DNA of 64,000 nucleotides from Siphonodentalium dalli (GCA_032622095.1 CP136061.1:85906324-85970323), one strand, 5' to 3'. Counted from the first letter of the stretch, positions 20,281 through 36,580 are shown. Notes: generated from the letters alone by a model not told the origin. Numbers and translations: made by a program.

Positions 20281-23200
20281 AAATGCGTAGGAGTCTAAGT
20301 ATCTTGATTCTTGGGATATAATATGAACGTTGGGAAATATATGAATCGTCCTGCATCAGTACATGACTAATATATAGTTGACTTAGGGTTTCACCGCACA
20401 GGCTCCAATTTGGGGTTCACCATGTTAAGGGCCCATCATAGAGAATGGGTAGGAGTCAAAATATCTGGATTCTGGAAATATAATATGAACGTTGGGACAT
20501 ATATGAATCGTCATGCATCCCTATATGACTAATATATAGTTGACTTAGGGTTTCACCGCACGGGCTCCAATTTGGGGTTCACCATGTTAAGGGCCCTTCG
20601 CAGAGAATGGGTAGGGGTCTAAATATCTGGATTCTTGCGATATAATATGAACGTTGGGACATATATGAATCGTCCTGCATCCGTACATGACTAATATATA
20701 GTTGACTTAGGGTTTCACCGCACGGGCTCCATTTTGGGGTTCACCATGTTAAGGGCCCATCATAGACAATGGGTAGGAGTCAAAATATCTGGATTCTGGA
20801 AATATAATATGAACGTTGGGACATATCTGGACCGTCCTGCATACATACATGACTAATATATAGTTGACTTAGGGTTTCACCGCACGGGCTCCGATTTGGG
20901 GTTCACCATGTTAAGGGCCCATCATAGCAAATGCGTAGGAGTCTAAATATCTTGATTCTTGCGGTATAATATGAACGTTGGGACATATATGAATCGTCCT
21001 GCATCCCTATATGACTAATATATAGTTGATTTAGGATTTCAACGCACGGGCTCCAATTTGGGGTTCGCCATGTTAAGGGCCCATCATAGAGAATGTGTAG
21101 GAGTATAAATATCTGGATTCTTGCGGTATAATATGAACGTTGGGACATATATGAATCGTCCTGCATCCCTATATGACTAATATATAGTTGATTTAGGTTT
21201 TCACCGCACAGGCTCCAATTTGGGGTTCACCATGTTAAGGGCTGATCATAGAGAATGGGTAGGAATCTAAATATCTGGATTCTGGAAATAGAATATGAAC
21301 TTTGGGACATATCTGGACCGTCCTGCATCCCTACATGACTAATATATAGTTGATTTAGGATTTCACCGCAAGGGCTCCGATTTGGGGTTCACCATGTTAA
21401 GGGCCCGTCATAGAGAATGGGTAGGAGTCTAAATATCTGGATTCTTGGGATATAATATGAACGTTGGGAAATATATGAATCGTCCTGCATCAGTACATGA
21501 CTAATATATAGTTGACTTAGGGTTTCACCGCACAGGCTCCAATTTGGGGTTCACCATGTTAAGGGCCCATCATAGAGAATGGGTAGGAGTCAAAATATCT
21601 GGATTCTGGAAATATAATATGAACGTTGGGACATATATGAATCGTCCTGCATCCCTATATGACTAATATATAGTTGACTTAGGGTTTCACCGCACGGGCT
21701 CCAATTTGGGGTTCACCATGTTAAGGGCCCTTCGCAGAGAATGGGTAGGGGTCTAAATATCTGGATTCTTGCGATATAATATGAACGTTGGGACATATAT
21801 GAATCGTCCTGCATCCCTATATGACTAATATATAGTTGATTTAGGATTTCAACGCACGGGCTCCAATTTGGGGTTCGCCATGTTAAGGGCCCATCATAGA
21901 GAATGTGTAGGAGTATAAATATCTGGATTCTTGCGGTATAATATGAACGTTGGGACATATATGAATCGTCCTGCATCCCTATATGACTAATATATAGTTG
22001 ATTTAGGTTTTCACCGCACAGGCTCCAATTTGGGGTTCACCATGTTAAGGGCTGATCATAGAGAATGGGTAGGAATCTAAATATCTGGATTCTGGTAATA
22101 GAATATGAACTTTGGGACATATCTGGACCGTCCTGCATCCCTACATGACTAATATATAGTTGATTTAGGATTTCACCGCAAGGGCTCCGATTTGGGGTTC
22201 ACCATGTTAAGGGCCCGTCATAGAGAATGGGTAGGAGTCTAAATATCTGGATTCTTGGGATATAATATGAACGTTGGGACATATATGAATCGTCCTGCAT
22301 CCGTACATGACTAATATATAGTTGACTTAGGTTTTCACCGCACATGCTCCGATTTGTGGTTCACCATGTTAAGGACCCATCATAGTAAATGCGTAAGAGT
22401 CTAAATATCTTGATTCTTGGGATATAATATGAATGTTGGGACATATATGAATCGTACTGCATCCGTACATGACTAATATATAGTTGACTTAGGTTTTCAC
22501 CGCGCGGGCTCCGATTTGGGGTTCACCATGTTAAGGGTCCATCATAGCAAATGCGTAGGAGTCTAAGTATCTTGATTCTTGGGATATAATATGAACGTTG
22601 GGAAATATATGAATCGTCCTGCATCAGTACATGACTAATATATAGTTGACTTAGGGTTTCACCGCACGGGCTCCAATTTGGGGTTCACCATGTTAAGGGC
22701 CCATCATAGAGAATGGGTAGGAGTCAAAATATCTGGATTCTGGAAGTATAATATGAACGTTGGGACATATATGAATCGTCCTGCATCCCTATATGACTAA
22801 TATATAGTTGACTTAGGGTTTCACCGCACGGGCTCCAATTTGGGGTTCACCATGTTAAGGGCCCTTCGCAGAGAATGGGTAGGGGTCTAAATATCTGGAT
22901 TCTTGCGATATAATATGAACGTTGGGACATATATGAATCGTCCTGCATCCGTACATGACTAATATATAGTTGACTTAGGGTTTCACCGCACGGGCTCCAT
23001 TTTGGGGTTCACCATGTTAAGGGGCCATCATAGAGAATGGGTAGGAGTCAAAATATCTGGATTCTGGAAATATAATATGAACGTTGGGACATATCTGGAC
23101 CGTCCTGCATACATACATGACTAATATATAGTTGACTTAGGGTTTCACCGCACGGGCTCCGATTTGGGGTTCACCATGTTAAGGGCCCATCATAGCAAAT

Positions 23201-24520
23201 GCGTAGGAGTCTAAATATCTTGATTCTTGCGGTATAATATGAACGTTGGGACATATATGAATCGTCCTGCATCCCTATATGACTAATATATAGTTGATTT
23301 AGGATTTCAACGCACGGGCTCCAATTTGGGGTTCGCCATGTTAAGGGCCCGTCATAGAGAATGGGTAGGAGTCTAAATATCTGGATTCTTGGGATATAAT
23401 ATGAACGTTGGGACATATATGAATCGTCCTGCATCCGTACATGACTAATATATAGTTGACTTAGGTTTTCACCGCACATGCTCCGATTTGTGGTTCACCA
23501 TGTTAAGGACCCATCATAGTAAATGCGTAAGAGTCTAAATATCTTGATTCTTGGGATATAATATGAATGTTGGGACATATATGAATCGTACTGCATCCGT
23601 ACATGACTAATATATAGTTGACTTAGGTTTTCACCGCGCGGGCTCCGATTTGGGGTTCACCATGTTAAGGGTCCATCATAGCAAATGCGTAGGAGTCTAA
23701 GTATCTTGATTCTTGGGATATAATATGAACGTTGGGAAATATATGAATCGTCCTGCATCAGTACATGACTAATATATAGTTGACTTAGGGTTTCACCGCA
23801 CGGGCTCCAATTTGGGGTTCACCATGTTAAGGGCCCATCATAGAGAATGGGTAGGAGTCAAAATATCTGGATTCTGGAAATATAATATGAACGTTGGGAC
23901 ATATATGAATCGTCCTGCATCCCTATATGACTAATATATAGTTGACTTAGGGTTTCACAGCACGGGCTCCAATTTGGGGTTCACCATGTTAAGGGCCCTT
24001 CGCAGATAATGGGTAGGGGTCTAAATATCTGGATTCTTGCGATATAATATGAACGTTGGGACATATATGAATCGTCCTGCATCCGTACATGACTAATATA
24101 TAGTTGACTTAGGGTTTCACCGCACGGGCTCCATTTTGGGGTTCACCATGTTAAGGGCCCATCATAGAGAATGGGTAGGAGTCAAAATATCTGGATTCTG
24201 GAAATATAATATGAACGTTGGGACATATCTGGACCGTCCTGCATACATACATGACTAATATATAGTTGACTTAGGGTTTCACCGCACGGGCTCCGATTTG
24301 GGGTTCACCATGTTAAGGGCCCATCATAGCAAATGCGTAGGAGTCTAAATATCTTGATTCTTGAGGTATAATATGAACGTTGGGACATATATGAATCGTC
24401 CTGCATCCCTATATGACTAATATATAGTTGATTTAGGATTTCAACGCACGGGCTCCAATTTGGGGTTTGCCATGTTAAGGGCCCATCATAGAGAATGTGT
24501 AGGAGTATAAATATCTGGAT
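20281..24520 (+). repeat. Satellite 2 higher-order block, 7-monomer period (1134 bp)
   Basis: The diagnostic monomer with GGGAAATATATGAATCG and CATCAGTACATGAC starts at 20341, 21475, 22609 and 23743, exactly 1134 bp (7 x 162) apart. Neighbouring variants mostly follow the same order, but one interval contains a 5-monomer (810-bp) shift (the variants at 20903 recur at 21713), as expected from unequal exchange. Confidence 0.85.
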
Positions 24521-24600
24521 TCTTGCGGTATAATATGAACGTTGGGACATATATGAATCGTCCTGCATCCCTATATGACTAATATATAGTTGATTTAGGG

Positions 24601-27600
24601 TTTCACCGCACGGGCTCCAATTTGGGGTTCACCATGTTAAGGGCTGATCATAGAGAATGGGTAGGAATCTAAATATCTGGATTCTGGAAATAGAATATGA
24701 ACTTTGGGACATATCTGGACCGTCCTGCATCCGTACATGACTAATATATAGTTGACTTAGGTTTTCACCGCACGGGCTCCGATTTGGGGTTCACCATGTT
24801 AAGGGTCCATCATAGCAAATGCGTAGGAGTCTAAATATCTTGTTTCTTGGGATATAATATGAACGTTGGGACATATATGAATCGTCCTGCATCAGTACAT
24901 GACTAATATATAGTTGACTTAGGGTTTCACCGCACGGGCTCCAATTTGGGGTTTACCATGTTAAGGGCCCATCATAGAGGATGGGTAGGAGTCTAAATAT
25001 CTTGATTCTTGCGGTATAATATGAACGTTGGGACATATATGAATCGTCCTGCATCCCTATATGACTAATATATAGTTGATTTAGGATTTCACCGCACGGG
25101 CTCCAATTTGGGGTTCACCATGTTAAGGGCCAATCATAGAGAATGGGTAGGATTCTAAATATCTGGATTCTTGAGATATAATATGAACGTTGGGACATAT
25201 ATGAATCGTCCTGCATCCGCACATGACTAATATATAGTTGACTTAGGGTTTCACCGCACGGGCTCCGATTTGGGAATCACCATGTTAAGGGCCAATCATA
25301 GAGAATGGGTAGGAGTCTAAATATCTGGATTCTTGGGATATAATATGAACGTTGGGACATATATGAATCGTCCTGCATCCCTATATGACTAATATATAGT
25401 TGACTTTGGGTTTTACCGCCCGGGCTCCAATTTGGGGTTCACCATGTTAACGGCCCATCATAGCAAATGCGTAGGAGTCTAAATATCTTGATTCTTGCGG
25501 TATAATATGAACGTTGGGACATATATGAATCGTCCTGCATCCCTATATGACTAATATATAGTTGATTTAGGATTTCAACGCACGGGCTCCAATTTGGGGT
25601 TCAGCATGTTGAGGGCCCATCATAGAGAATGGGTATGAGTCTAAATATCTGGATTCTTACGGTATAATATGAACGTTGGGGCATATATGAATCGTCCTGC
25701 ATCCCTATATGACTAATATATAGTTGATTTAGGTTTTCACCGCACAGGCTCCAATTTGGGGTTCACCATGTTAAGTGCCCATCATAGAGAATGGGTAGGA
25801 GTCAAAATATCTGGATTCTGGAAATATAATATGAACGTTGGGACATATCTGGACGGTCCTGCATCCATACATGACTAATATATAGTTGACTTAGGTTTTC
25901 ACCGCACAGGCTCCTATTTGGGGTTCACCATGTTAAGGGCCCATCATAGCAAATGCGTAGGATTCTAAATATCTGGATTCTTGGGATATAATATGAACGT
26001 TGGGAAATATATGAATCGTCCTGCATCCGTACATGACTAATATATAGTTGACTTAGGGTTTCACTGCACGGGCTCCAATTTGGGGTTCACCATGTTAAGG
26101 GCCCATCATAGAGAGTGGGTGTCTAAATATCTTGATTCTTGCGATATAATATGAACGTTGGGACATATATGAATCGTCCTGCATCCCTGTATGACTAATA
26201 TATAGTTGATTTAGGATTTCACGCACGGGCTCCGATTTGGTGTTCACCATGTTAAGGGACCATCATAGCAAATGCGTAGGAGTCTAAATATCTGGATTAT
26301 TGGGATATACTATGAACGTTGGGACATATATGAATCGTCCTGCATCCGTACATGACTAATATATAGTTGACAGGGTTTCACCGCACGGGCTCCAATTTGG
26401 TGTTCACCATGTTAAGGGCCCTTCATAGAGAATGGGTAGGAGTCTAAATATCTGGATTCTTGCTATATAATATGAACGTTGGGACATATATGAATCGTCC
26501 TGCATCCGTACATGACTAATATATAGTTGACTTAGGGTTTCACTGCACGGGGTCCAATTTGGGGTTCACCAAGTTAATGGCCCATCATAGAGAAAGGGTA
26601 GGAGTCTAAATATCTGGATTCTTGCTATATAATATGAACGTTGGGACATATATGAATCGTCCTGCATCCCTGTATGACTATTATATAGTTGATTTAGGAT
26701 TTCACCGCACGGGCTCCGATTTGGTGTTCACCATGTTAAGGGCCCATCATAGCAAATGCGTAGGAGTCTAAATATCTGGATTATTGGGATATACTATGAA
26801 CGTTGGGACATATATGAATCGTCCTGCATCCGTACATGACTAATATATAGTTGACAGGGTTTCACCGCACGGGCTCCAATTTGGTGTTCACCATGTTAAG
26901 GGCCCTTCATAGAGAATGGGTAGGAGTCTAAATATCTGGATTCTTGCGATATAATATGAACGTTGGGACATATATGAATCGTCCTGCATCCGTACATGAC
27001 TAATATATAGTTGACTTAGGGTTTCACTGCACGGGCTCCAATTTGGGGTTCACCAAGTTAATGGCCCATCATAGAGAAAGGGTAGGAGTCTAAATATCTG
27101 GATTCTTGCTATATAATATGAACGTTGGGACATATATGAATCGTCCTGCATCCGTACATGACTAATATATAGTTGATTTAGGATTTCACCACACGGGCTC
27201 CGATTTGGGGTTTACCATGTTAAGGGCCCATCATAGCAAATGCGTAGGAGTCTAAATATCTGGATTCTTGGGTTATAATATGAACGTTGGGACATATATG
27301 AATCGTCCTGCATCCGTACACGACTAATATATAGTTGACTTAGGTTTTCGCCACACGGGCTCAGATTTGGGGTTTACCATGTTAATTAAGGGTCCATCAT
27401 AGCAAATGCGTAGGAGTCTAAATATCTTGATTCTTGGGATATAATATTAACGTTGGGACATATATGAATCGTCCAGTATCAGTACATGACTAATATATAG
27501 TTGACTTAGGGTCTCACTGCACGGGCTCCAATTTGGGGTTCACCATGTTAAGGGCCCATCATAGAGGATGGGTAGGAGTCTAAATATCTTGATTCTTGCG

Positions 27601-30600
27601 GTATAATATGAACGTTGGGACATATATGAATCGTCCTGCATCCCTATATGACTAATATATAGTTGATTTAGGATTTCAACGCACGGGCTCCAATTTGGGG
27701 TTCGCCATGTTAAGGGCCCATCATAGAGAATGTGTAGGAGTATAAATATCTGGATTCTTGCGGTATAATATGAACGTTGGGACATATATGAATCGTCCTG
27801 CATCCCTATATGACTAATATATAGTTGGTTTAGGTTTTCACCGCACGGGCTCCAATTTGGGGTTCACCATGTTAAGGGCTGATCATAGAGAATGGGTAGG
27901 AATCTAAATATCTGGATTCTGGAAATAGAATATGAACTTTGGGACATATCTGGACCGTCCTGCATCCCTACATGACTAATATATAGTTGATTTAGGATTT
28001 CACCGCACGGGCTCCGAGTTGGGGTTCACCATGTTAAGGGCCCGTCATAGAGAATGGGTAGGAGTCTAAATATCTGGATTCTTGGTATATAATATGAACG
28101 TTGGGACATATATGAATCGTCCTGCATCCGTACATGACTAATATATAGTTGACTTAGGTTTTCACCGCACGGGCTCCAATTTGGGGTTCACCATGTTAAG
28201 GGCCCATCATAGAGGATGGGTAGGAGTCTAAATATCTGGATTCTTGCGGTGTAATATGAACGTTGGGACATATATGAATCGTCCTGCATCCCTATTCGAC
28301 TAATATATAGTTGATTTAGGATTTCACCGCACGGGCTCCGATTTGGGGTTCACCATGTTAAGGGCCCTTCATAGAGAATGAGTAGGAGTCTAAATATCTG
28401 GATTCTTGGGATATAATATGAACGTTGGGACATATATGAATCGTCCTGCATCCGCAGATGACTAATATATAGTTGACTTAGGGTTTCACCGCACGGGCTC
28501 CAATTTGGGGTTCACCATGTTAAGGGCCCATCATAGCAAATGCGTAGGAGTCTAAATATCTTGATTCTTGCGGTATAATATGAACGTTGGGACATATATG
28601 AATCGTCCTGCATCCCTATATGACTAATATATAGTTGATTTAGGGTTTCACCGCACGGGCTCCAATTTGGGGTTCACCATGTTAAGGGCTGATCATAGAG
28701 AATGGGTAGGAATCTAAATATCTGGATTCTGGAAATAGAATATGAACTTTGGGACATATCTGGACCGTCCTGCATCCGTACATGACTAATATATAGTTGA
28801 CTTAGGTTTTCACCGCACGGGCTCCGATTTGGGGTTCACCATGTTAAGGGTCCATCATAGCAAATGCGTAGGAGTCTAAATATCTTGTTTCTTGGGATAT
28901 AATATGAACGTTGGGACATATATGAATCGTCCTGCATCAGTACATGACTAATATATAGTTGACTTAGGGTTTCACCGCACGGGCTCCAATTTGGGGTTTA
29001 CCATGTTAAGGGCCCATCATAGAGGATGGGTAGGAGTCTAAATATCTTGATTCTTGCGGTATAATATGAACGTTGGGACATATATGAATCGTCCTGCATC
29101 CCTATATGACTAATATATAGTTGATTTAGGATTTCACCGCACGGGCTCCAATTTGGGGTTCACCATGTTAAGGGCCAATCATAGAGAATGGGTAGGATTC
29201 TAAATATCTGGATTCTTGAGATATAATATGAACGTTGGGACATATATGAATCGTCCTGCATCCGCACATGACTAATATATAGTTGACTTAGGGTTTCACC
29301 GCACGGGCTCCGATTTGGGAATCACCATGTTAAGGGCCAATCATAGAGAATGGGTAGGAGTCTAAATATCTGGATTCTTGGGATATAATATGAACGTTGG
29401 GACATATATGAATCGTCCTGCATCCCTATATGACTAATATATAGTTGACTTTGGGTTTTACCGCCCGGGCTCCAATTTGGGGTTCACCATGTTAACGGCC
29501 CATCATAGCAAATGCGTAGGAGTCTAAATATCTTGATTCTTGCGGTATAATATGAACGTTGGGACATATATGAATCGTCCTGCATCCCTATATGACTAAT
29601 ATATAGTTGATTTAGGATTTCAACGCACGGGCTCCAATTTGGGGTTCAGCATGTTGAGGGCCCATCATAGAGAATGGGTATGAGTCTAAATATCTGGATT
29701 CTTACGGTATAATATGAACGTTGGGGCATATATGAATCGTCCTGCATCCCTATATGACTAATATATAGTTGATTTAGGTTTTCACCGCACAGGCTCCAAT
29801 TTGGGGTTCACCATGTTAAGTGCCCATCATAGAGAATGGGTAGGAGTCAAAATATCTGGATTCTGGAAATATAATATGAACGTTGGGACATATCTGGACG
29901 GTCCTGCATCCATACATGACTAATATATAGTTGACTTAGGTTTTCACCGCACAGGCTCCTATTTGGGGTTCACCATGTTAAGGGCCCATCATAGCAAATG
30001 CGTAGGATTCTAAATATCTGGATTCTTGGGATATAATATGAACGTTGGGAAATATATGAATCGTCCTGCATCCGTACATGACTAATATATAGTTGACTTA
30101 GGGTTTCACTGCACGGGCTCCAATTTGGGGTTCACCATGTTAAGGGCCCATCATAGAGAGTGGGTGTCTAAATATCTTGATTCTTGCGATATAATATGAA
30201 CGTTGGGACATATATGAATCGTCCTGCATCCCTGTATGACTAATATATAGTTGATTTAGGATTTCACGCACGGGCTCCGATTTGGTGTTCACCATGTTAA
30301 GGGACCATCATAGCAAATGCGTAGGAGTCTAAATATCTGGATTATTGGGATATACTATGAACGTTGGGACATATATGAATCGTCCTGCATCCGTACATGA
30401 CTAATATATAGTTGACAGGGTTTCACCGCACGGGCTCCAATTTGGTGTTCACCATGTTAAGGGCCCTTCATAGAGAATGGGTAGGAGTCTAAATATCTGG
30501 ATTCTTGCTATATAATATGAACGTTGGGACATATATGAATCGTCCTGCATCCGTACATGACTAATATATAGTTGACTTAGGGTTTCACTGCACGGGGTCC

Positions 30601-32690
30601 AATTTGGGGTTCACCAAGTTAATGGCCCATCATAGAGAAAGGGTAGGAGTCTAAATATCTGGATTCTTGCTATATAATATGAACGTTGGGACATATATGA
30701 ATCGTCCTGCATCCCTGTATGACTATTATATAGTTGATTTAGGATTTCACCGCACGGGCTCCGATTTGGTGTTCACCATGTTAAGGGCCCATCATAGCAA
30801 ATGCGTAGGAGTCTAAATATCTGGATTATTGGGATATACTATGAACGTTGGGACATATATGAATCGTCCTGCATCCGTACATGACTAATATATAGTTGAC
30901 AGGGTTTCACCGCACGGGCTCCAATTTGGTGTTCACCATGTTAAGGGCCCTTCATAGAGAATGGGTAGGAGTCTAAATATCTGGATTCTTGCGATATAAT
31001 ATGAACGTTGGGACATATATGAATCGTCCTGCATCCGTACATGACTAATATATAGTTGACTTAGGGTTTCACTGCACGGGCTCCAATTTGGGGTTCACCA
31101 AGTTAATGGCCCATCATAGAGAAAGGGTAGGAGTCTAAATATCTGGATTCTTGCTATATAATATGAACGTTGGGACATATATGAATCGTCCTGCATCCGT
31201 ACATGACTAATATATAGTTGATTTAGGATTTCACCACACGGGCTCCGATTTGGGGTTTACCATGTTAAGGGCCCATCATAGCAAATGCGTAGGAGTCTAA
31301 ATATCTGGATTCTTGGGTTATAATATGAACGTTGGGACATATATGAATCGTCCTGCATCCGTACACGACTAATATATAGTTGACTTAGGTTTTCGCCACA
31401 CGGGCTCAGATTTGGGGTTTACCATGTTAATTAAGGGTCCATCATAGCAAATGCGTAGGAGTCTAAATATCTTGATTCTTGGGATATAATATTAACGTTG
31501 GGACATATATGAATCGTCCAGTATCAGTACATGACTAATATATAGTTGACTTAGGGTCTCACTGCACGGGCTCCAATTTGGGGTTCACCATGTTAAGGGC
31601 CCATCATAGAGGATGGGTAGGAGTCTAAATATCTTGATTCTTGCGGTATAATATGAACGTTGGGACATATATGAATCGTCCTGCATCCCTATATGACTAA
31701 TATATAGTTGATTTAGGATTTCAACGCACGGGCTCCAATTTGGGGTTCGCCATGTTAAGGGCCCATCATAGAGAATGTGTAGGAGTATAAATATCTGGAT
31801 TCTTGCGGTATAATATGAACGTTGGGACATATATGAATCGTCCTGCATCCCTATATGACTAATATATAGTTGGTTTAGGTTTTCACCGCACGGGCTCCAA
31901 TTTGGGGTTCACCATGTTAAGGGCTGATCATAGAGAATGGGTAGGAATCTAAATATCTGGATTCTGGAAATAGAATATGAACTTTGGGACATATCTGGAC
32001 CGTCCTGCATCCCTACATGACTAATATATAGTTGATTTAGGATTTCACCGCACGGGCTCCGAGTTGGGGTTCACCATGTTAAGGGCCCGTCATAGAGAAT
32101 GGGTAGGAGTCTAAATATCTGGATTCTTGGTATATAATATGAACGTTGGGACATATATGAATCGTCCTGCATCCGTACATGACTAATATATAGTTGACTT
32201 AGGTTTTCACCGCACGGGCTCCAATTTGGGGTTCACCATGTTAAGGGCCCATCATAGAGGATGGGTAGGAGTCTAAATATCTGGATTCTTGCGGTGTAAT
32301 ATGAACGTTGGGACATATATGAATCGTCCTGCATCCCTATTCGACTAATATATAGTTGATTTAGGATTTCACCGCACGGGCTCCGATTTGGGGTTCACCA
32401 TGTTAAGGGCCCTTCATAGAGAATGAGTAGGAGTCTAAATATCTGGATTCTTGGGATATAATATGAACGTTGGGACATATATGAATCGTCCTGCATCCGC
32501 AGATGACTAATATATAGTTGACTTAGGGTTTCACCGCACGGGCTCCAATTTGGGGTTCACCATGTTAAGGGCCCATCATAGCAAATGCGTAGGAGTCTAA
32601 ATATCTTGATTCTTGCGGTATAATATGAACGTTGGGACATATATGAATCGTCCTGCATCCCTATATGACTAATATATAGTTGATTTAGGA
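24601..32690 (+). repeat. Satellite 2: 4045-bp block duplicated in tandem (25 monomers)
   Basis: Positions 24601-28645 and 28646-32690 agree in rare variants, including CTTGTTTCTTGG (24839 and 28884), the four-base insert in ATGTTAATTAAGGG (near 27380 and 31425) and CCAGTATCAGTACATG (near 27474 and 31519). The offset is a constant 4045 bp. I see no differences in the parts compared, so the duplication is very recent or an assembly artefact. Confidence 0.85.
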
Positions 32691-35600
32691 TTTTACCGCA
32701 CGGGCTCCAATTTGGGGTTCACCATGTTAAGGGCCCATCATAGAGAATGGGTAGGAGTCTAAATATCTGGATTCTTGTGGTATAATATGAATGTTGGGAC
32801 ATATATGAATCGTCCTGCATCCCTATATGACTAATATATAGTTGATTTAGGATTTCACAGCACGGGCTCCAATTTGGGGTTCACCATGTCAAGGGCCCAT
32901 TATAGAGAATGGGTAGGAGTCTAAATATCTGGATTCTTGCGGTATAATATGAACGTTGGGACATATATGAATCGTCCTGCATCCCTGTATGACTAATATA
33001 TAGTTGATTTAGGATTTCACCGCACGGGCTCCAATTTGGGGTCACCAAGTTAAGGGCCCATCATAGAGAATGGGTAGGAGTCAAAATATCAGGATTCTGG
33101 AAATATAATATGAACGTTGGGACATATCTGGACCGTCCTGCATCCATACTTGACTAATATATAGTTGACTTAGGGTTTCACCGCACGGGCTCCAATTTGG
33201 GGATCACCATGTTAAGGGCCCATCATAGAGAATGGGTAGAAGTCAAAATATCTGGATTCTTGTGGTATAATATGAATGTTGGGGCATATATGGACCATCC
33301 TGCATCCATACATGATTAATATACAGTTGACTTAGGTTTTCACCGCACGGGCTCCGATTTGGGGTTCACCATGTTAATGGGCCATCATAGATAATGGGTA
33401 GTAGTCTAAATATCTGGATTCTTGCGATATAATATGAATGTTGGGACATATATGAATCGTCCTGCATCCCTATATGACTAATATATAGTTGATTTAGGAT
33501 TTCACCGCACGGGCTCCGATTTGGGGTTCACCATGTTAAGGGCCCATCATAGCAAATTATGCGTAGGAGTCTAAATATCTGGATTATTGGGATATAATAT
33601 GAACGTTGGGACATATATGAATCGTCCTGCATCCGTACATGACTAATATATAGTTGACTTAGGGTTTCACCGCACGGGCTCCAATTTGGGGTTCACCATG
33701 TTAAGGGCCCCTCATAGAGAATGGGTAGGAGTCTAAATATCTGGATTCTTGCGATATAATATGAACGTTGGGACATATATGAATCGCCCTTCATCCGTAC
33801 ATGACTAATATTTAGTTGACTTAGGGTTTAACTGCACGGGCTCCAATTTGGGGTTCACCAAGTTAAGGGCCCATCATAGAGAATGGGTAGGAGTCTAAAT
33901 ATCTGGATTCTTGCGATATAATATGAACGTTGGGACATATATGAATCGTCCAGCATCCCTGTATGACTAATATATAGTTGATTTAGGATTTCACCGCACG
34001 GGCTCCGATTTGGGGTTCACCATGTTAAGGGCCCATCATAGCAAATGCGTAGGAGTCTAAATATCTGGATTCTTGGGATATAATATTAACGTTGGGACAT
34101 ATATGAATCGTCCTGCATCCGTACATGACTAATATATAGTTGACTTCGGGTTTCACTGCACGGGCTCCAATTTGGGGTTCACCAAGTTAAGGGCCCATCA
34201 TAGAGAATGGGTAGGAGTCAAAATATCTGGATTCTGGAAATATAATATGAACGTTGGGACATATCTGGACCGTCGGGCATCCATACATGACTAATATATA
34301 GTTGACTTAGGTTTTCACCGCACGCGCTCCAACTTAGGGTTCACCATGTTAAGGGCCCATCATAGAGAATGGGTAGGAGTCTAAATATCTTGATTCTTGG
34401 GATATAATATGAACGTTGGGACATATATGAATCGTCATGCATCCCTATATGACTAATATATAGTTGATTTAGGATTTCACCGCACGGACTCCGGTTTCGG
34501 GTTCACCATGTTGAGGGCCCATCATAGAGAATGGGTAGGAGTCTAAATATCTGGATTCTTGCGATATAATATGAACGTTGGGACATATATGAATCGTCAT
34601 GCATCCCTATATGACTAATATATAGTTGATTTAGGATTTTACCGCACGGGCTCCAATTTGGGGTTCACCATGTTAAGGGCCCATCATAGAGAATGGGTAG
34701 GAGTCTAAATATCTGGATTCTTGTGGTATAATATGAATGTTGGGACATATATGAATCGTCCTGCATCCCTATATGACTAATATATAGTTGATTTAGGATT
34801 TCACAGCACGGGCTCCAATTTGGGGTTCACCATGTCAAGGGCCCATTATAGAGAATGGGTAGGAGTCTAAATATCTGGATTCTTGCGGTATAATATGAAC
34901 GTTGGGACATATATGAATCGTCCTGCATCCCTGTATGACTAATATATAGTTGATTTAGGATTTCACCGCACGGGCTCCAATTTGGGGTCACCAAGTTAAG
35001 GGCCCATCATAGAGAATGGGTAGGAGTCAAAATATCAGGATTCTGGAAATATAATATGAACGTTGGGACATATCTGGACCGTCCTGCATCCATACTTGAC
35101 TAATATATAGTTGACTTAGGGTTTCACCGCACGGGCTCCAATTTGGGGATCACCATGTTAAGGGCCCATCATAGAGAATGGGTAGAAGTCAAAATATCTG
35201 GATTCTTGTGGTATAATATGAATGTTGGGGCATATATGGACCATCCTGCATCCATACATGATTAATATACAGTTGACTTAGGTTTTCACCGCACGGGCTC
35301 CGATTTGGGGTTCACCATGTTAATGGGCCATCATAGATAATGGGTAGTAGTCTAAATATCTGGATTCTTGCGATATAATATGAATGTTGGGACATATATG
35401 AATCGTCCTGCATCCCTATATGACTAATATATAGTTGATTTAGGATTTCACCGCACGGGCTCCGATTTGGGGTTCACCATGTTAAGGGCCCATCATAGCA
35501 AATTATGCGTAGGAGTCTAAATATCTGGATTATTGGGATATAATATGAACGTTGGGACATATATGAATCGTCCTGCATCCGTACATGACTAATATATAGT

Positions 35601-36580
35601 TGACTTAGGGTTTCACCGCACGGGCTCCAATTTGGGGTTCACCATGTTAAGGGCCCCTCATAGAGAATGGGTAGGAGTCTAAATATCTGGATTCTTGCGA
35701 TATAATATGAACGTTGGGACATATATGAATCGCCCTTCATCCGTACATGACTAATATTTAGTTGACTTAGGGTTTAACTGCACGGGCTCCAATTTGGGGT
35801 TCACCAAGTTAAGGGCCCATCATAGAGAATGGGTAGGAGTCTAAATATCTGGATTCTTGCGATATAATATGAACGTTGGGACATATATGAATCGTCCAGC
35901 ATCCCTGTATGACTAATATATAGTTGATTTAGGATTTCACCGCACGGGCTCCGATTTGGGGTTCACCATGTTAAGGGCCCATCATAGCAAATGCGTAGGA
36001 GTCTAAATATCTGGATTCTTGGGATATAATATTAACGTTGGGACATATATGAATCGTCCTGCATCCGTACATGACTAATATATAGTTGACTTCGGGTTTC
36101 ACTGCACGGGCTCCAATTTGGGGTTCACCAAGTTAAGGGCCCATCATAGAGAATGGGTAGGAGTCAAAATATCTGGATTCTGGAAATATAATATGAACGT
36201 TGGGACATATCTGGACCGTCGGGCATCCATACATGACTAATATATAGTTGACTTAGGTTTTCACCGCACGCGCTCCAACTTAGGGTTCACCATGTTAAGG
36301 GCCCATCATAGAGAATGGGTAGGAGTCTAAATATCTTGATTCTTGGGATATAATATGAACGTTGGGACATATATGAATCGTCATGCATCCCTATATGACT
36401 AATATATAGTTGATTTAGGATTTCACCGCACGGACTCCGGTTTCGGGTTCACCATGTTGAGGGCCCATCATAGAGAATGGGTAGGAGTCTAAATATCTGG
36501 ATTCTTGTGGTATAATATGAATGTTGGGACATATATGAATCGTCCTGCATCCCTATATGACTAATATATAGTTGATTTAG
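32691..36580 (+). repeat. Satellite 2: 1946-bp block duplicated in tandem (12 monomers)
   Basis: The block starting TTTTACCGCACGG at 32691 restarts at 34637. Shared rare variants include CATGTCAAGGGCCCATTATAG, GACCATCCTGCATCC, CATAGCAAATTATGCG and CGGACTCCGGTTTCGGG. The two copies match until about 36500. Confidence 0.83.
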
